A stretch of DNA of 64,000 bases, taken from contig QCGN01000001.1 of NCBI GenBank assembly GCA_003279875.1, positions 183,021-247,020 on the forward strand, in the 5' to 3' direction. Below the pieces are notes generated by a model. It had not been told where the DNA came from and made no database searches. It was given only the letters and a program-made list of their open reading frames with translations. The DNA comes from Prochlorococcus sp. AG-388-D03. GTDB taxonomy: Bacteria; Cyanobacteriota; Cyanobacteriia; PCC-6307; Cyanobiaceae. Made by a program: the position numbers and the translations under genes. Shown piece by piece: positions 8,818-19,631 of this stretch. Within the stretch, counting starts at the first letter, position 1. Every line of letters starts with the position of its first letter.

Positions 8818-9194
8818 GAAAGCAGGAGAGGCAATCGCAAAAAAGTTTTATTTTGTTTTGAAAATAAAACTTTTTTGAGGAAAGTCCGGGCTCCCATATG
8901 GTCAGGCTTGCTGGGTAATTCCCAGTGCGGGTAACCGTGAGGATAGTGCCACAGAAACATACCGCCTAATACTTTTTAGTATGGCAAGGGTGCAAGGGTG
9001 CGGTAAGAGCGCACCAGCAACATTGAGAAGTGTTGGCTAGGTAAACCCCGGCTGGGAGCAAGGCTTAGTAGATTTATGACCATTAAACAATCTACTTTTA
9101 AGCGCCGCTTGAGGCTGTGAAGTAATTCCAGTCCTAGATAGATGATTGCCCATCTTAATTAAGGTGAACAGAACCCGGCTTATGACCTGCTTTC
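8818..9194 (+). ncRNA. rnpB: RNase P RNA (bacterial type A)
   Basis: This is the catalytic RNA of RNase P, which removes 5' leaders from tRNA precursors. The ends are set by the P1 helix: GAAAGCAGG (8818-8826) pairs over 9 bp with CCTGCTTTC (9186-9194). The conserved core blocks are present: GAGGAAAGTCCGGGCTCCC near 8877 and ACAGAACCCGGCTTATG near 9168, along with GGTAAACCCCGGCTGGGAGCA near 9041, which is part of the core. A 16-bp AU-rich hairpin (8839-8876) occupies the P3 position. Length about 377 nt fits cyanobacteria. The RNase III gene starts 26 bp downstream on the same strand. Confidence 0.96.
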
Positions 9195-9219
9195 TAAATA
9201 CTGACTAAATCTAATCTAT

Positions 9220-9969
9220 ATGGATCACTTAATTGATGAAAAAAGAACTGAACAAATTATTAAGTTTTTAAATTCGCTGAATATTAACTCAAAAAGATTT
9301 GTTGAAATTATAAATAAAAAAGATCAATTCATAATTCGTACCTTTAATGAAGCATTGACTCACTCCTCAGCAAAAAAGAAATTTAATTATGAAAAATTAG
9401 AATTCTTTGGCGATGCTGTTCTTAGATTATCAGCATCAGATTTTATAGAAAGAACATATAAGAATATGAGTGTTGGAAATAGATCAGAACTAAGATCTCA
9501 ACTAGTAAGTGATGAATGGTTAACTGAATTAGGCAAAAAAATCTTTATCGAAAAAGTAATAGTAAAAGGTCCTAAAGCAATTGGTGATGAAAATTCAAAA
9601 GACACAATAATTGCTGAAACTAGCGAAGCATTAATAGGTGCAATTTATAAATGTTTTAATTCAATAATTGAAGTAAATATTTGGTTAGATAATTTTTGGA
9701 AAAAAGATGCAGAATTATATTTAAAAGCGCCACATAAATATAACGCTAAGTCAGCATTACAAGAATGGTGTCAAAGTCAGGGATATGATTTACCCATATA
9801 TAAAATACATGAAGTATCCCAAAATCACGGAGACCCAAAAAGATTTTCTTGTGAAATATACTTAAATGGATCTAAAGAAGCTTACAGTTTCGGACATTCT
9901 CATAAAAAAGCTGAAAAAAATGCAGCAACTATTTTAATAGAAAAGATTTTTCAGGAAAATCACACTTAA
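9220..9969 (+). CDS. rnc: Ribonuclease III
   Basis: RNase III cuts double-stranded RNA, notably rRNA precursors and sRNA-mRNA duplexes. The 249-residue protein has the catalytic domain (about 1-160) with the signature KLEFFGDAVLRL and the second metal-site block DTIIAETSEALIGAIY. A double-stranded RNA-binding domain (about 170-245) ends with FGHSHKKAEKNAATILIEKI. The start ATG lies 26 bp after the 3' end of RNase P RNA, so both may come from one transcript. It is followed by a convergent ndhS gene. All expected catalytic acidic residues appear to be present. Confidence 0.95.
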   Translation: MDHLIDEKRTEQIIKFLNSLNINSKRFVEIINKKDQFIIRTFNEALTHSSAKKKFNYEKLEFFGDAVLRLSASDFIERTYKNMSVGNRSELRSQLVSDEWLTELGKKIFIEKVIVKGPKAIGDENSKDTIIAETSEALIGAIYKCFNSIIEVNIWLDNFWKKDAELYLKAPHKYNAKSALQEWCQSQGYDLPIYKIHEVSQNHGDPKRFSCEIYLNGSKEAYSFGHSHKKAEKNAATILIEKIFQENHT

Positions 9970-9973
9970 TTCT

Positions 9974-10159
9974 TTAAACAAGTTCTAAATTATTTAATTT
10001 AAATGTTACTAATTTATCCCAATTACCTCCTTCAAAAAGAACTGCTGCCGTTTTATTAGTCACTCTTTGTACGAATCCTTTATATCCTCTATAAATAGAA
10101 TTAACATCTTTAACAACTACTATAGAACCTGGAAGTATTGGTTTATTCGATAATTCCAT
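9974..10159 (-). CDS. ndhS: NAD(P)H-quinone oxidoreductase subunit S (NDH-1)
   Basis: NdhS is a small peripheral subunit of the photosynthetic NDH-1 complex on the thylakoid membrane; in the family it has an SH3-like fold and helps ferredoxin docking for cyclic electron flow. The 61-residue protein carries the family core PGSIVVV at the start and [15 protein letters not shown] near the end. It is short but full length for this family. It lies convergent to rnc (4 bp apart) and divergent from rimM with only 22 bp between start codons, so both promoters must overlap the genes. The assignment rests on the [10 protein letters not shown] block, which is quite specific. Confidence 0.85.
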   Translation of the reverse strand: MELSNKPILPGSIVVVKDVNSIYRGYKGFVQRVTNKTAAVLFEGGNWDKLVTFKLNNLELV

Positions 10160-10181
10160 AGAAATAATTTACCTATATACT

Positions 10182-10721
10182 ATGATAAATCATGATGAAT
10201 GGTTGATTGTTGGATTAATAACATCTCCTCAAGGAATAAATGGAAAAATTAAAGTCAAGTCTCTTAGTGATTTTGAGGAAAGGTTTACAAAACCCGGTAT
10301 TAGATGGATACAAAAAGAAAACGAGCCGCCTAGGGTCTTAGAGCTTATTTCTGGTTTTAAAAAACCGGGTAAAGAATCTTTCGTAATAACATTTAAAGGA
10401 ATAACAAATAGAAATGAAGCAGAAAAATTAAAAGGGTATAGAGTACTTGTAAAAGTTGATGAAATTCCTAAATTGAATAAGGAAGAATTTCACTTAACCG
10501 AATTAATAAATTTAAATGTTAAAATTCTAGAAAATAACAAATTAAAAACTATAGGTAAAGTTATTAATTTAGAAAACGAAAAAAATAATTTACTTGTAAT
10601 TAAACTTCAAAAAAATGATCGGGATGTTCTTGTACCATTTGTTAAAGAAATCATACCGGAAATTGATATAAAGAATAAATTTTTAATAATTACACCGCCT
10701 CCAGGTCTATTAGAATTATGA
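10182..10721 (+). CDS. rimM: Ribosome maturation factor RimM
   Basis: RimM binds ribosomal protein S19 and helps the 30S head domain mature. The 179-residue protein shows the N-terminal RimM barrel ([21 protein letters not shown], residues about 7-27, quoted in part) and a C-terminal PRC-barrel ending in [21 protein letters not shown]. Length is normal. The gene is divergent from ndhS by 22 bp and convergent with glmS. The ATG at 10182 is the only good start before the conserved GLITSPQG block. Confidence 0.93.
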   Translation: MINHDEWLIVGLITSPQGINGKIKVKSLSDFEERFTKPGIRWIQKENEPPRVLELISGFKKPGKESFVITFKGITNRNEAEKLKGYRVLVKVDEIPKLNKEEFHLTELINLNVKILENNKLKTIGKVINLENEKNNLLVIKLQKNDRDVLVPFVKEIIPEIDIKNKFLIITPPPGLLEL

Positions 10722-10762
10722 AATTTGATCCAAAAATTATTTAATTCAAGCCCAATCAAGAA

Positions 10763-12658
10763 CTATTCCACCGTTACACTTTTAGCTAAATTTCTTGGTT
10801 GATCTACATCAAGTCCTCTATGAGCAGCAATATGATAACTCAATAATTGTAAAGGCACAATTGCAAGCAAAGGAGAAATCCACTCATTTGTTGAGGGTAT
10901 AGTCATTAGATAATCAAAGATTTCAGTCCCCTTACATTTGGGGGCAACACCAATCAAATAAGCATCTCTCGCTTTTGCTTCTTGGGCATTACTAATAACC
11001 TTATCAAAAACTTCTCCTGGAAAAGCTATAGAAATTACAGGTACTTTTTTGTCTAAAAGAGCTATTGGTCCATGCTTCATTTCCCCAGCAGGATAACCTG
11101 CCGCATGAATATAACTAATTTCCTTCAACTTCAAAGCTCCCTCAAGTGCAATGGGATAATTTATTCCTCTACCCAAAAAAATAACATCTTTAATATTAAA
11201 AAAATCATGGGCAAGTTTTTCTGAAGATTGATTATGTTTTTCTAATAGCTCTTCAATTAATGGGGGTAATTTAGATAATTCTGAAATTAATTGACTAATA
11301 TTTTCATTACTTTGACTACCTTTTATTTGAGCAAATTTAATAGCTAACCCATAAAAAGAAAGGAGTTGAGCAAAGAAAGTTTTAGTTGCAGCAACTCCAA
11401 TTTCAATTCCAGCATCTATATCTATTATATTGGATATCTGTCTGCCAATTGAACTTTCAATTCTATTAGTAATAGCTACTAAATTTGGTTTGTAGTTTTT
11501 ATCCTCCATTGAAGCTCTCCTTGTAATTTCCATTTTGATAGCGGCGATAGTATCAGCTGTTTCTCCAGATTGAGTCACTCCGATCGTTAGAGTATTAGGG
11601 AGTAATGGGGGTGGTGAGTATCTAAATTCGCTTGCAAAAAAAACATTTGTAGGTATCCCAGAAAATTGTTCTAACAAAAACTTTCCCACCATAGCCGCAT
11701 GCTTACTAGTACCGCATGCAACAATTTCAATCCTTTCAATTGATTTTAAAAACTTTGTATCAAAAGAATAGTTAATTTGAAATTGACCAGTCTTTGTATC
11801 TTTAATTAAATATTTTTCTAACCAGTATTTTGCGATTGCAGGCTGATCATAGATTTCTTTCAACATATAGTGTCTGAAATTCTTTTTATCAATTACTTGT
11901 TCTGAAATTTGTAAAGAAATTGGATTTCGATATTGTCTTTCATTATTTGAATCATAAATTTCTATTCCCAAAGGATTTAATAGCGCTATTTCGCCATCCT
12001 CCAAAGGTAAAATAATCTTTGTAAAACTTGCTATTGCTGGGGTATCACTTGCGCATATAAATTCTCCTTCCCCCAAACCAATTATTAAAGGAGCATGCCT
12101 CCTGGCAACTACTAATGAATCTGGAGCACCTGACCATAGCACTGCTAAAGCATAAGACCCCTCTAAATCAGAAATTACATTTCTTACGGCTACCAACAAA
12201 GTTGAGCCATTATTTTCAAGCTTCAGTTGACTTAAAGCAAATAATTCTTTTTGAATTAAGTGTGGAATGACTTCTGTATCAGTATCAGAATTAAAAGCAA
12301 TCCCTTCTTTTTCTAACTTGAATTTTAACTCCTGATAATTTTCTATTATCCCATTTTGGACAACTGCAACTTTTCCTGAACTATCAACATGAGGATGTGC
12401 ATTTTTGACCTCTGGTTTTCCATGAGTAGCCCAACGTGTATGACCAATGCCTACAGTTCCAGATATTTCGGTATTTTTTAAATTATTTTTTAAGTTATTA
12501 AGTTTTCCTTCTGCTTTATTACAAATTATATTTTTTGTTTCAGAGTTTATTACAGCTATTCCAGCCGAATCATAACCTCTATATTCAAGTTTTTCTAAAC
12601 CATTTATAAGTAATGGTAACGCTTTTTTATAACCAGTAACAGCAACTATTCCACACAT
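10763..12658 (-). CDS. glmS: Glutamine-fructose-6-phosphate aminotransferase (isomerizing)
   Basis: GlmS makes glucosamine-6-phosphate from fructose-6-phosphate and glutamine, the first step to peptidoglycan and lipid A amino sugars. The mature N-terminus MCGIVAV gives the nucleophile Cys2 of the glutaminase domain, with HTRWATHG following. Two SIS sugar-isomerase domains fill the rest (about 290-620), with CGTSKHA and TQSGETADT as sugar-phosphate loops. The C-terminus DQPRNLAKSVTVE is the family ending. Length 631 is normal. Its start codon directly abuts an 11-bp inverted repeat. psaC lies upstream on the same strand, 81 bp away. No glmS ribozyme is recognised. Confidence 0.97.
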   Translation of the reverse strand: MCGIVAVTGYKKALPLLINGLEKLEYRGYDSAGIAVINSETKNIICNKAEGKLNNLKNNLKNTEISGTVGIGHTRWATHGKPEVKNAHPHVDSSGKVAVVQNGIIENYQELKFKLEKEGIAFNSDTDTEVIPHLIQKELFALSQLKLENNGSTLLVAVRNVISDLEGSYALAVLWSGAPDSLVVARRHAPLIIGLGEGEFICASDTPAIASFTKIILPLEDGEIALLNPLGIEIYDSNNERQYRNPISLQISEQVIDKKNFRHYMLKEIYDQPAIAKYWLEKYLIKDTKTGQFQINYSFDTKFLKSIERIEIVACGTSKHAAMVGKFLLEQFSGIPTNVFFASEFRYSPPPLLPNTLTIGVTQSGETADTIAAIKMEITRRASMEDKNYKPNLVAITNRIESSIGRQISNIIDIDAGIEIGVAATKTFFAQLLSFYGLAIKFAQIKGSQSNENISQLISELSKLPPLIEELLEKHNQSSEKLAHDFFNIKDVIFLGRGINYPIALEGALKLKEISYIHAAGYPAGEMKHGPIALLDKKVPVISIAFPGEVFDKVISNAQEAKARDAYLIGVAPKCKGTEIFDYLMTIPSTNEWISPLLAIVPLQLLSYHIAAHRGLDVDQPRNLAKSVTVE

Positions 12659-12700
12659 ATACTTAATTTTTTCTAATAATAATTGAAATAAATTAAGTAT
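12659..12700 (-). repeat. 11-bp perfect inverted repeat directly before the glmS start codon
   Basis: ATACTTAATTT (12659-12669) and AAATTAAGTAT (12690-12700) are perfect inverted copies with a 20-base loop. On the minus strand the 3' arm ends one base before the glmS ATG. It could be a leader hairpin that limits ribosome access, a weak psaC terminator, or both. It is all A-T apart from one G-C pair, so stability is modest. Confidence 0.45.
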
Positions 12701-12739
12701 TCAATAAAACATGGACTGTCTTAAAACTGCCCTATAAAT

Positions 12740-13039
<300 letters not shown>

Positions 13040-13119
13040 TTAAATAAATTAAGATATGCTTCACTCTTGTTAACTCTAGGGCATAAAATCATATAGATAA
13101 ATAGTAAATTCAATAAACT

Positions 13120-13362
13120 ATGTCACAAGAAGAAATCCTTCAAAAAGTTTGCTCCATTGTTTCTGAGCAACTAAGTGTTGAATCTGGAGAAGTCAAATCT
13201 GATTCAAATTTTCAAAATGATTTAGGTGCAGACTCCCTCGATACTGTTGAGCTAGTTATGGCTCTTGAAGAAGCATTTGATATCGAGATACCTGACGAAG
13301 CCGCTGAGGGTATCGCAACAGTAGGTGATGCTGTTAAATTCATCGAAGAAAAAAAAGGTTAA
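13120..13362 (+). CDS. acpP: Acyl carrier protein
   Basis: AcpP carries growing acyl chains on a phosphopantetheine arm during fatty acid synthesis. The attachment serine is Ser39 in the motif GADSLDTVE. The 80-residue, very acidic helical protein is typical. It is 6 bp upstream of fabF and surely co-transcribed with it. The intergenic region to psaC should contain its promoter. Confidence 0.98.
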   Translation: MSQEEILQKVCSIVSEQLSVESGEVKSDSNFQNDLGADSLDTVELVMALEEAFDIEIPDEAAEGIATVGDAVKFIEEKKG

Positions 13363-13368
13363 TTTAGA

Positions 13369-14613
13369 ATGCCAAATTTCCATCGAGTAGTTGTTACTGG
13401 TATAGGAGCAGTAACTCCAATCGGTAACAACATTGATGAATATTTACTCGGCCTTCAAACAGGGACTAATGGGGTTTCAGGTATCACTCTTTTTAATCCT
13501 GAAAATCATCCCTGTAAATTTGCAGCAGAAGTTAAAAATCTTCAACTCGAAAAATTCATTGAACCTAAAGAATCCAAAAGGTGGGATCGCTTTTCTCAAT
13601 TTGGGGTAATAGCGGCAAAACAAGCATTCAACGATTCTGGACTTGAAATAAATGAATCCAATGCATCAAGAATTGGTGTAATTATTGGCTCAGGTGTAGG
13701 TGGCTTATTAACAATGGAGAGTCAAGCTCAAATTTTAAGTCATAAAGGACCTAAAAGAGTGAGTCCATTTACAGTGCCAATGATGATTCCAAATATGGCA
13801 ACAGGACTAGCTGCTATTGCTCTTGGAGCAAAAGGTCCCAGCTCTGCTGTGTCAACAGCCTGTGCTGCCGGATCAAATGCTATTGGAGATTCTTATAGAT
13901 TGTTACAACTAGGAAAGGCAGATGCAATGATTTGCGGAGGAGCCGAGGCAAGTATCACTCCTCTTGGTGTCGCAGGCTTTGCAAGTGCGAAAGCTCTATC
14001 TTTTAGAAATGACAGTCCCCAAACTGCAAGCAGACCTTTTGATGCTGAACGAGATGGATTTGTAATAGGAGAAGGATCCGGAATTCTTGTTTTGGAAACC
14101 CTAGAAAATGCAAAGAAAAGAAAAGCAAGAATCTACGCAGAAATTGTAGGTTATGGAACAACTTGTGATGCACATCACATTACTTCACCTTCTCCCGGTG
14201 GTACTGGAGGAGCAGCAGCAATCAAGCTTGCCATAGATGATGCTTCCATAAATCTTGATCAAGTTGATTACATAAATGCGCATGGAACTAGTACTTCAGC
14301 AAATGACAAAAATGAAACTTCTGCAATTAAATCTATATTTAAAGACAGATCTTACCTCATTCCTGTAAGCTCTACTAAGTCGATGACTGGTCATCTGTTA
14401 GGAGGGTCAGGAGGTATAGAAGCGGTTGCTTGTATTCTTTCTTTGACACATAATTTTATCCCTCCTACAATCAATTACGTTAATCCAGATCCAGATTGTG
14501 ATCTTGATTATGTCCCAAATAATGCCAGAGATGCTCAAATAAGAGTTGCTCTTTCTAATTCATTCGGCTTTGGTGGTCACAATGTTTGTTTAGCTTTTAA
14601 CAAGCTTAATTGA
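13369..14613 (+). CDS. fabF: 3-oxoacyl-[acyl-carrier-protein] synthase II
   Basis: FabF condenses malonyl-ACP with acyl-ACP in fatty acid elongation. The 414-residue protein has the thiolase-fold catalytic triad: Cys165 in VSTACAAGSN, His305 in NAHGTSTSAND and His342 in MTGHLLGGSG. The C-terminal NSFGFGGHNV glycine-rich block is intact. Length is normal. It follows acpP by 6 bp and precedes tktA by 42 bp on the same strand. The start ATG at 13369 begins MPNFHRVVVTGIGAVT, as in relatives. Confidence 0.97.
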   Translation: MPNFHRVVVTGIGAVTPIGNNIDEYLLGLQTGTNGVSGITLFNPENHPCKFAAEVKNLQLEKFIEPKESKRWDRFSQFGVIAAKQAFNDSGLEINESNASRIGVIIGSGVGGLLTMESQAQILSHKGPKRVSPFTVPMMIPNMATGLAAIALGAKGPSSAVSTACAAGSNAIGDSYRLLQLGKADAMICGGAEASITPLGVAGFASAKALSFRNDSPQTASRPFDAERDGFVIGEGSGILVLETLENAKKRKARIYAEIVGYGTTCDAHHITSPSPGGTGGAAAIKLAIDDASINLDQVDYINAHGTSTSANDKNETSAIKSIFKDRSYLIPVSSTKSMTGHLLGGSGGIEAVACILSLTHNFIPPTINYVNPDPDCDLDYVPNNARDAQIRVALSNSFGFGGHNVCLAFNKLN

Positions 14614-14655
14614 TGAAAACCAATTCTACATTCCCAAATTACCTCATTTAAAACA

Positions 14656-16662
14656 ATGGTCGCTGCATCTATTTCATTAGAATCGTTATGTGTTAATAGT
14701 ATAAGAATGCTGGCTGTAGATGCAGTAAATAAATCTAACAGTGGGCATCCCGGTTTACCTATGGGTTGTGCTCCTATGGGTTATGCATTATGGCATAACA
14801 TTCTTAATCATAATCCCAATAATCCAAAGTGGTTTAACAGAGACCGGTTTGTATTATCTGCTGGACATGGATGTATGTTGTTATATTCCCTATTACATCT
14901 GACTGGATATAAATCAGTTTCCATTGAAGATATCAAAGAATTTAGACAATGGGGGTCTAAAACACCTGGACATCCAGAAACATTCGAGACTGAGGGGGTA
15001 GAAGTAACAGCAGGTCCATTAGGTGCAGGTATTTCTAATGCAGTAGGTCTAGCAATTGCTGAAACCCACTTAGCCGCGAAATTCAACAAACCAGACTGCG
15101 AAATTGTTGATCATTACACTTATGTCATAATGGGCGACGGCTGTAATCAAGAAGGTATTGCTTCTGAAGCATGTTCACTCGCTGGACATCTTAAACTTGG
15201 GAAATTGATAGCTCTATATGATGATAATCAAATCACAATTGATGGTCGAACAGATGTTTCATTTACAGAAGATGTTTTAAAAAGGTATGAAGCATACGGA
15301 TGGCATGTGCAACATGTTGAAGATGGTAATCATGATGTCAAAGGAATTACTAATGCAATTGAAAACGCTAAATCTGTAAAAGATAAACCTTCTTTAATCA
15401 AAATTTCTACAATAATAGGGTATGGGTCTCCAAATAAGTCTGATACTGCAGGTATTCATGGTGCTGCAGTAGGAGAGGAAGAAGCTTCTTTAACAAGAGA
15501 GTTTTTAAATTGGGAATATCCTCCTTTTGAGATTCCTGAGGAGGTATATAGTCAATTCAGACAAGCTATTACAAAAGGCGAGGACTCTGAGAAAGAATGG
15601 AATTTGAAATTTGAGGAATATAAAAACTCATATCCTTCTGAAGGTGAAGAATTAAACAGAATGATTCAAGGTGATTTACCAGAGAATTGGGATTCAGACC
15701 TGCCTTCATATACTCCAGATGATAAGGGTTTAGCAACAAGAAAACATTCTCAAATATGCTTAGGAGCTCTTGGCCCTAATCTTCCTGAATTAATTGGAGG
15801 ATCTGCGGATTTAACGCACTCTAATTACACAGATATAAAAGGAGAAACTGGTTCATTTCAGGCACATTCTCCAGAAAAGAGATATTTACATTTTGGGGTA
15901 AGGGAGCATGCCATGGCAGCAATATTAAATGGAATTGCTTATCACAACAGTGGTCTAATACCTTATGGAGGAACTTTTCTCGTTTTTGCAGATTACATGA
16001 GAGGTTCAATGAGACTATCCGCTCTCAGTGAGCTAGGAGTTATTTATGTCCTAACTCATGATTCAATTGGCGTAGGCGAAGATGGTCCAACACATCAACC
16101 TGTTGAAACAATCCCTTCTCTTAGAGCAATGCCAAATATGCTAGTTTTCAGACCTGGAGATGGTAATGAAACTAGTGGCGCTTATAAGATTGCTATTAAA
16201 AATAGAAAAAGACCTTCTGCTCTCTGCTTAAGTAGACAAGCTATGCCAAATCAAGAGAATACCTCAATTGATAAAGTTGCATTAGGTGGATATATAGTTG
16301 CCGATTGCGAGGGAACACCTGATGTAATATTTATTGGAACGGGTAGTGAACTAAATTTATGCATTGAAGCAAGCATAGAAATCTCAAAATCAGGAATTAA
16401 AACTAGAGTTATTTCTATGCCGTGTGTAGAGCTATTTGAAGAGCAAGAAGCCTCTTATAAAGAAAGTATTTTACCTAGCAGTGTCAAAAAAAGAGTAGTG
16501 GTTGAAGCTGCTCATTCATTCGGATGGCATAAATACACTGGACTTGATGGGATTTGTATTACTATGGACAGATTTGGTGCTTCTGCTCCTGGCGGTAAAT
16601 GTATGACTAATTTTGGATTTACAGTTGAAAATGTTATAAATAAAACTAAAAAAATTTTATAG
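14656..16662 (+). CDS. tktA: Transketolase
   Basis: Transketolase moves two-carbon units between sugar phosphates in the Calvin cycle and pentose phosphate pathway. The 668-residue protein shows His31 (GHPGLPMG) and His71 ([10 protein letters not shown]), the thiamine diphosphate/Mg motif beginning at Gly160-Asp161 (MGDGCNQEG), and the glutamate in FGVREHAMA that activates the cofactor. Pyrimidine and C-terminal domains follow. Length and motif order are normal. It is convergent with thiC with 7 bp between the stops. The enzyme depends on thiamine diphosphate, whose synthesis gene thiC lies next to it, though the two are not co-transcribed. Confidence 0.97.
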   Translation: MVAASISLESLCVNSIRMLAVDAVNKSNSGHPGLPMGCAPMGYALWHNILNHNPNNPKWFNRDRFVLSAGHGCMLLYSLLHLTGYKSVSIEDIKEFRQWGSKTPGHPETFETEGVEVTAGPLGAGISNAVGLAIAETHLAAKFNKPDCEIVDHYTYVIMGDGCNQEGIASEACSLAGHLKLGKLIALYDDNQITIDGRTDVSFTEDVLKRYEAYGWHVQHVEDGNHDVKGITNAIENAKSVKDKPSLIKISTIIGYGSPNKSDTAGIHGAAVGEEEASLTREFLNWEYPPFEIPEEVYSQFRQAITKGEDSEKEWNLKFEEYKNSYPSEGEELNRMIQGDLPENWDSDLPSYTPDDKGLATRKHSQICLGALGPNLPELIGGSADLTHSNYTDIKGETGSFQAHSPEKRYLHFGVREHAMAAILNGIAYHNSGLIPYGGTFLVFADYMRGSMRLSALSELGVIYVLTHDSIGVGEDGPTHQPVETIPSLRAMPNMLVFRPGDGNETSGAYKIAIKNRKRPSALCLSRQAMPNQENTSIDKVALGGYIVADCEGTPDVIFIGTGSELNLCIEASIEISKSGIKTRVISMPCVELFEEQEASYKESILPSSVKKRVVVEAAHSFGWHKYTGLDGICITMDRFGASAPGGKCMTNFGFTVENVINKTKKIL

Positions 16663-16669
16663 GATTTAA

Positions 16670-18052
<1,383 letters not shown>

Positions 18053-18087
18053 TTAAATTGTTTATTACTAGAGTTCGATCAAATTGA

Positions 18088-18167
18088 AACTTTCCTTCGT
18101 CAGTTTTAACTGTTTCAGGTTCGAAGGGTATGATCTCAGCTAATTAATTTACTTAGCACCCCTAGCT
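18088..18167 (-). promoter_or_regulatory. TPP riboswitch (THI element) in the thiC leader
   Basis: On the minus strand the conserved pieces occur in the right order: AGGGGTGCT at the 5' side, GCTGAGATCATACCCTTCGAA in the middle (given in part: CTGAGA then ACCCTTCGAACCTGA), and a final GACGAAGGAAAG. The 5' AGCT can pair with AGTT at the 3' end as helix P1. The 3' end is about 47 bases before the thiC start codon. This is the standard thiamine pyrophosphate sensor found before thiC in many bacteria. The expression platform is not evident. Confidence 0.93.
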
Positions 18168-18183
18168 ATTACTAAAAATAGCT
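18164..18183 (-). repeat. 7-bp hairpin overlapping the riboswitch P1 strand
   Basis: AGCTATT and AATAGCT are perfect inverted copies with a 6-base loop. On the minus strand the 3' arm (AATAGCT) contains the AGCT that forms the 5' strand of riboswitch helix P1. The two structures exclude each other. It may also be part of the end of the upstream 71-residue gene's transcript. Confidence 0.4.
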
Positions 18184-18233
18184 CTTTTTAATAAAAAGTC
18201 ATCTTATCTTCTCAAAAAATATAGAAAATTTTT

Positions 18234-18449
18234 TTATTTAGGTTGTTTATAAGATTTTATTTTATCTAAGATTTTTTTTCTCTGAATTCCTCTATTAAAT
18301 TTTTTTTCAGAAATTATAAAAATTCCCATCAAGCCAATTGGTATATAAAACATCCTCTTACTTTCTTTCCTTGATAAGAATCCTATTATTGATAAAAGAA
18401 TCATTAAAGGTGCAACAAGTGAAAAGATATAAACTTTTTCAAATTTCAT
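18234..18449 (-). CDS. Small putative membrane protein, 71 aa
   Basis: The family is not recognised. Two hydrophobic segments are visible: residues about 6-24 (IFSLVAPLMILLSIIGFL) and about 33-46 (MFYIPIGLMGIFII), separated by a basic turn RKESKR. The C-terminus is lysine-rich, so it likely faces the cytoplasm. It lies 18 bp downstream of the M20 amidohydrolase gene on the same strand and upstream of the thiC leader. Position in a same-strand run and a start ATG adjacent to the previous stop support it as a gene. Function unknown. Confidence 0.6.
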   Translation of the reverse strand: MKFEKVYIFSLVAPLMILLSIIGFLSRKESKRMFYIPIGLMGIFIISEKKFNRGIQRKKILDKIKSYKQPK

Positions 18450-18467
18450 TTATATATCTTTATCCCA

Positions 18468-19628
18468 TTAATTATTTAATTTTACTATAGATTCAGTTAT
18501 TACTTTAACCCCTACACTAATAGCTCTTTCATCTGGATCAAATTTTGAGCTATGTAGTGGAGCGCAACCTTTCTCACTTGAGACACCAAGCCTAAACATT
18601 GCTCCAGGAACTTCATTTAGAAACTCAGCAAAATCCTCAGCACCTAAGGATGGTTTTTGTAATTCAATAACATTTTCATGACCTAAAATGCTAATTGAGG
18701 AGTCTCTTAAAACCTTATTTATTTCATAATCATTATTTACAGGTGGGACAATCTCCCTGAATTTTACTTTAGCTTCAGCTCCACAACTTTTTGCGATAGA
18801 AGAAATATTCAAGTTAAGCCAATCACCCATATCCCTAAATAATTGCAAATTTGTACATCTTATAGTTCCAGTTAAATTAACCTTTTCAGACAAAATATTA
18901 TATGCATTTCCCCCATTTATTTTCCCAAAGGTAATGACGACAGGATCTAGAGGATCTAATTTTCTAGTTATTGCTTCTTGAATACCAGAAATCACTTTGG
19001 ATGCTGCCCATATAGCATCTACACCTTCATGAGGTCTCGCACCATGTGCTGATTTTCCTAATATTTCAACTGTAAGTTCCCCTGCCGCTGCTGTTAGACT
19101 TCCTTCTTTAATCCCAACAGTCCCTACCAATAAGTCAGGGAAAACATGCACTCCTAAAATTTGTTTTAAACCAATAGTCACGCCATCATCAATCATCCAC
19201 CTAGCACCGCTAGCAATTTCTTCAGCAGGTTGAAAAATAATTCTTGTCCCTAATTTAAGGTTTAAATCCTTAATAATTTTCGCCACACCCAAACCAATAC
19301 ATGTATGTAAATCATGTCCACAAGCATGCATGATGCCATCAATTTTTGAAGAAAAACTTAAATTAGTATTCTCGTATATTGGAAGGGCATCCATATCAAC
19401 TCTCAAACCAATAAAACCTTTATCTTTTGGTCCGAAATCAGCTACAACCCCAGTTCTTCCAACTGATTCTGTAACTCTCCCACCAATGTTTTTAAGATAA
19501 CCACTTATTAAAATTGCCGTTTGATTTTCTAAGCCACTTAATTCTGGATGAGCATGAATGTGCCTCCTCATATTAATAAGTTCATCCTTGAATGAATCAA
19601 TTTTTTTTAACAATTTATCTCTTTCCAT
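18468..19628 (-). CDS. M20 family amidohydrolase (hippurate/IAA-amino acid hydrolase-like)
   Basis: This 386-residue zinc peptidase-like enzyme belongs to the M20D group, which hydrolyses N-acyl amino acids. Visible metal-site motifs are MRRHIHAHPELSG near the N-terminus, GLRVDMDALP, MHACGHDLHTC, the glutamate pair in QPAEEIASGA, and HSSKFDPDER near the C-terminus. The dimerisation lid domain sits at about 185-295. The substrate is unknown; cyanobacterial copies are usually annotated as N-acyl-L-amino acid amidohydrolase. It starts 3 bp after the TPR gene stop, in a minus-strand run ruvB-TPR-amidohydrolase. No signal peptide is seen. Confidence 0.9.
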   Translation of the reverse strand: MERDKLLKKIDSFKDELINMRRHIHAHPELSGLENQTAILISGYLKNIGGRVTESVGRTGVVADFGPKDKGFIGLRVDMDALPIYENTNLSFSSKIDGIMHACGHDLHTCIGLGVAKIIKDLNLKLGTRIIFQPAEEIASGARWMIDDGVTIGLKQILGVHVFPDLLVGTVGIKEGSLTAAAGELTVEILGKSAHGARPHEGVDAIWAASKVISGIQEAITRKLDPLDPVVITFGKINGGNAYNILSEKVNLTGTIRCTNLQLFRDMGDWLNLNISSIAKSCGAEAKVKFREIVPPVNNDYEINKVLRDSSISILGHENVIELQKPSLGAEDFAEFLNEVPGAMFRLGVSSEKGCAPLHSSKFDPDERAISVGVKVITESIVKLNN

Positions 19629-19631
19629 TTA

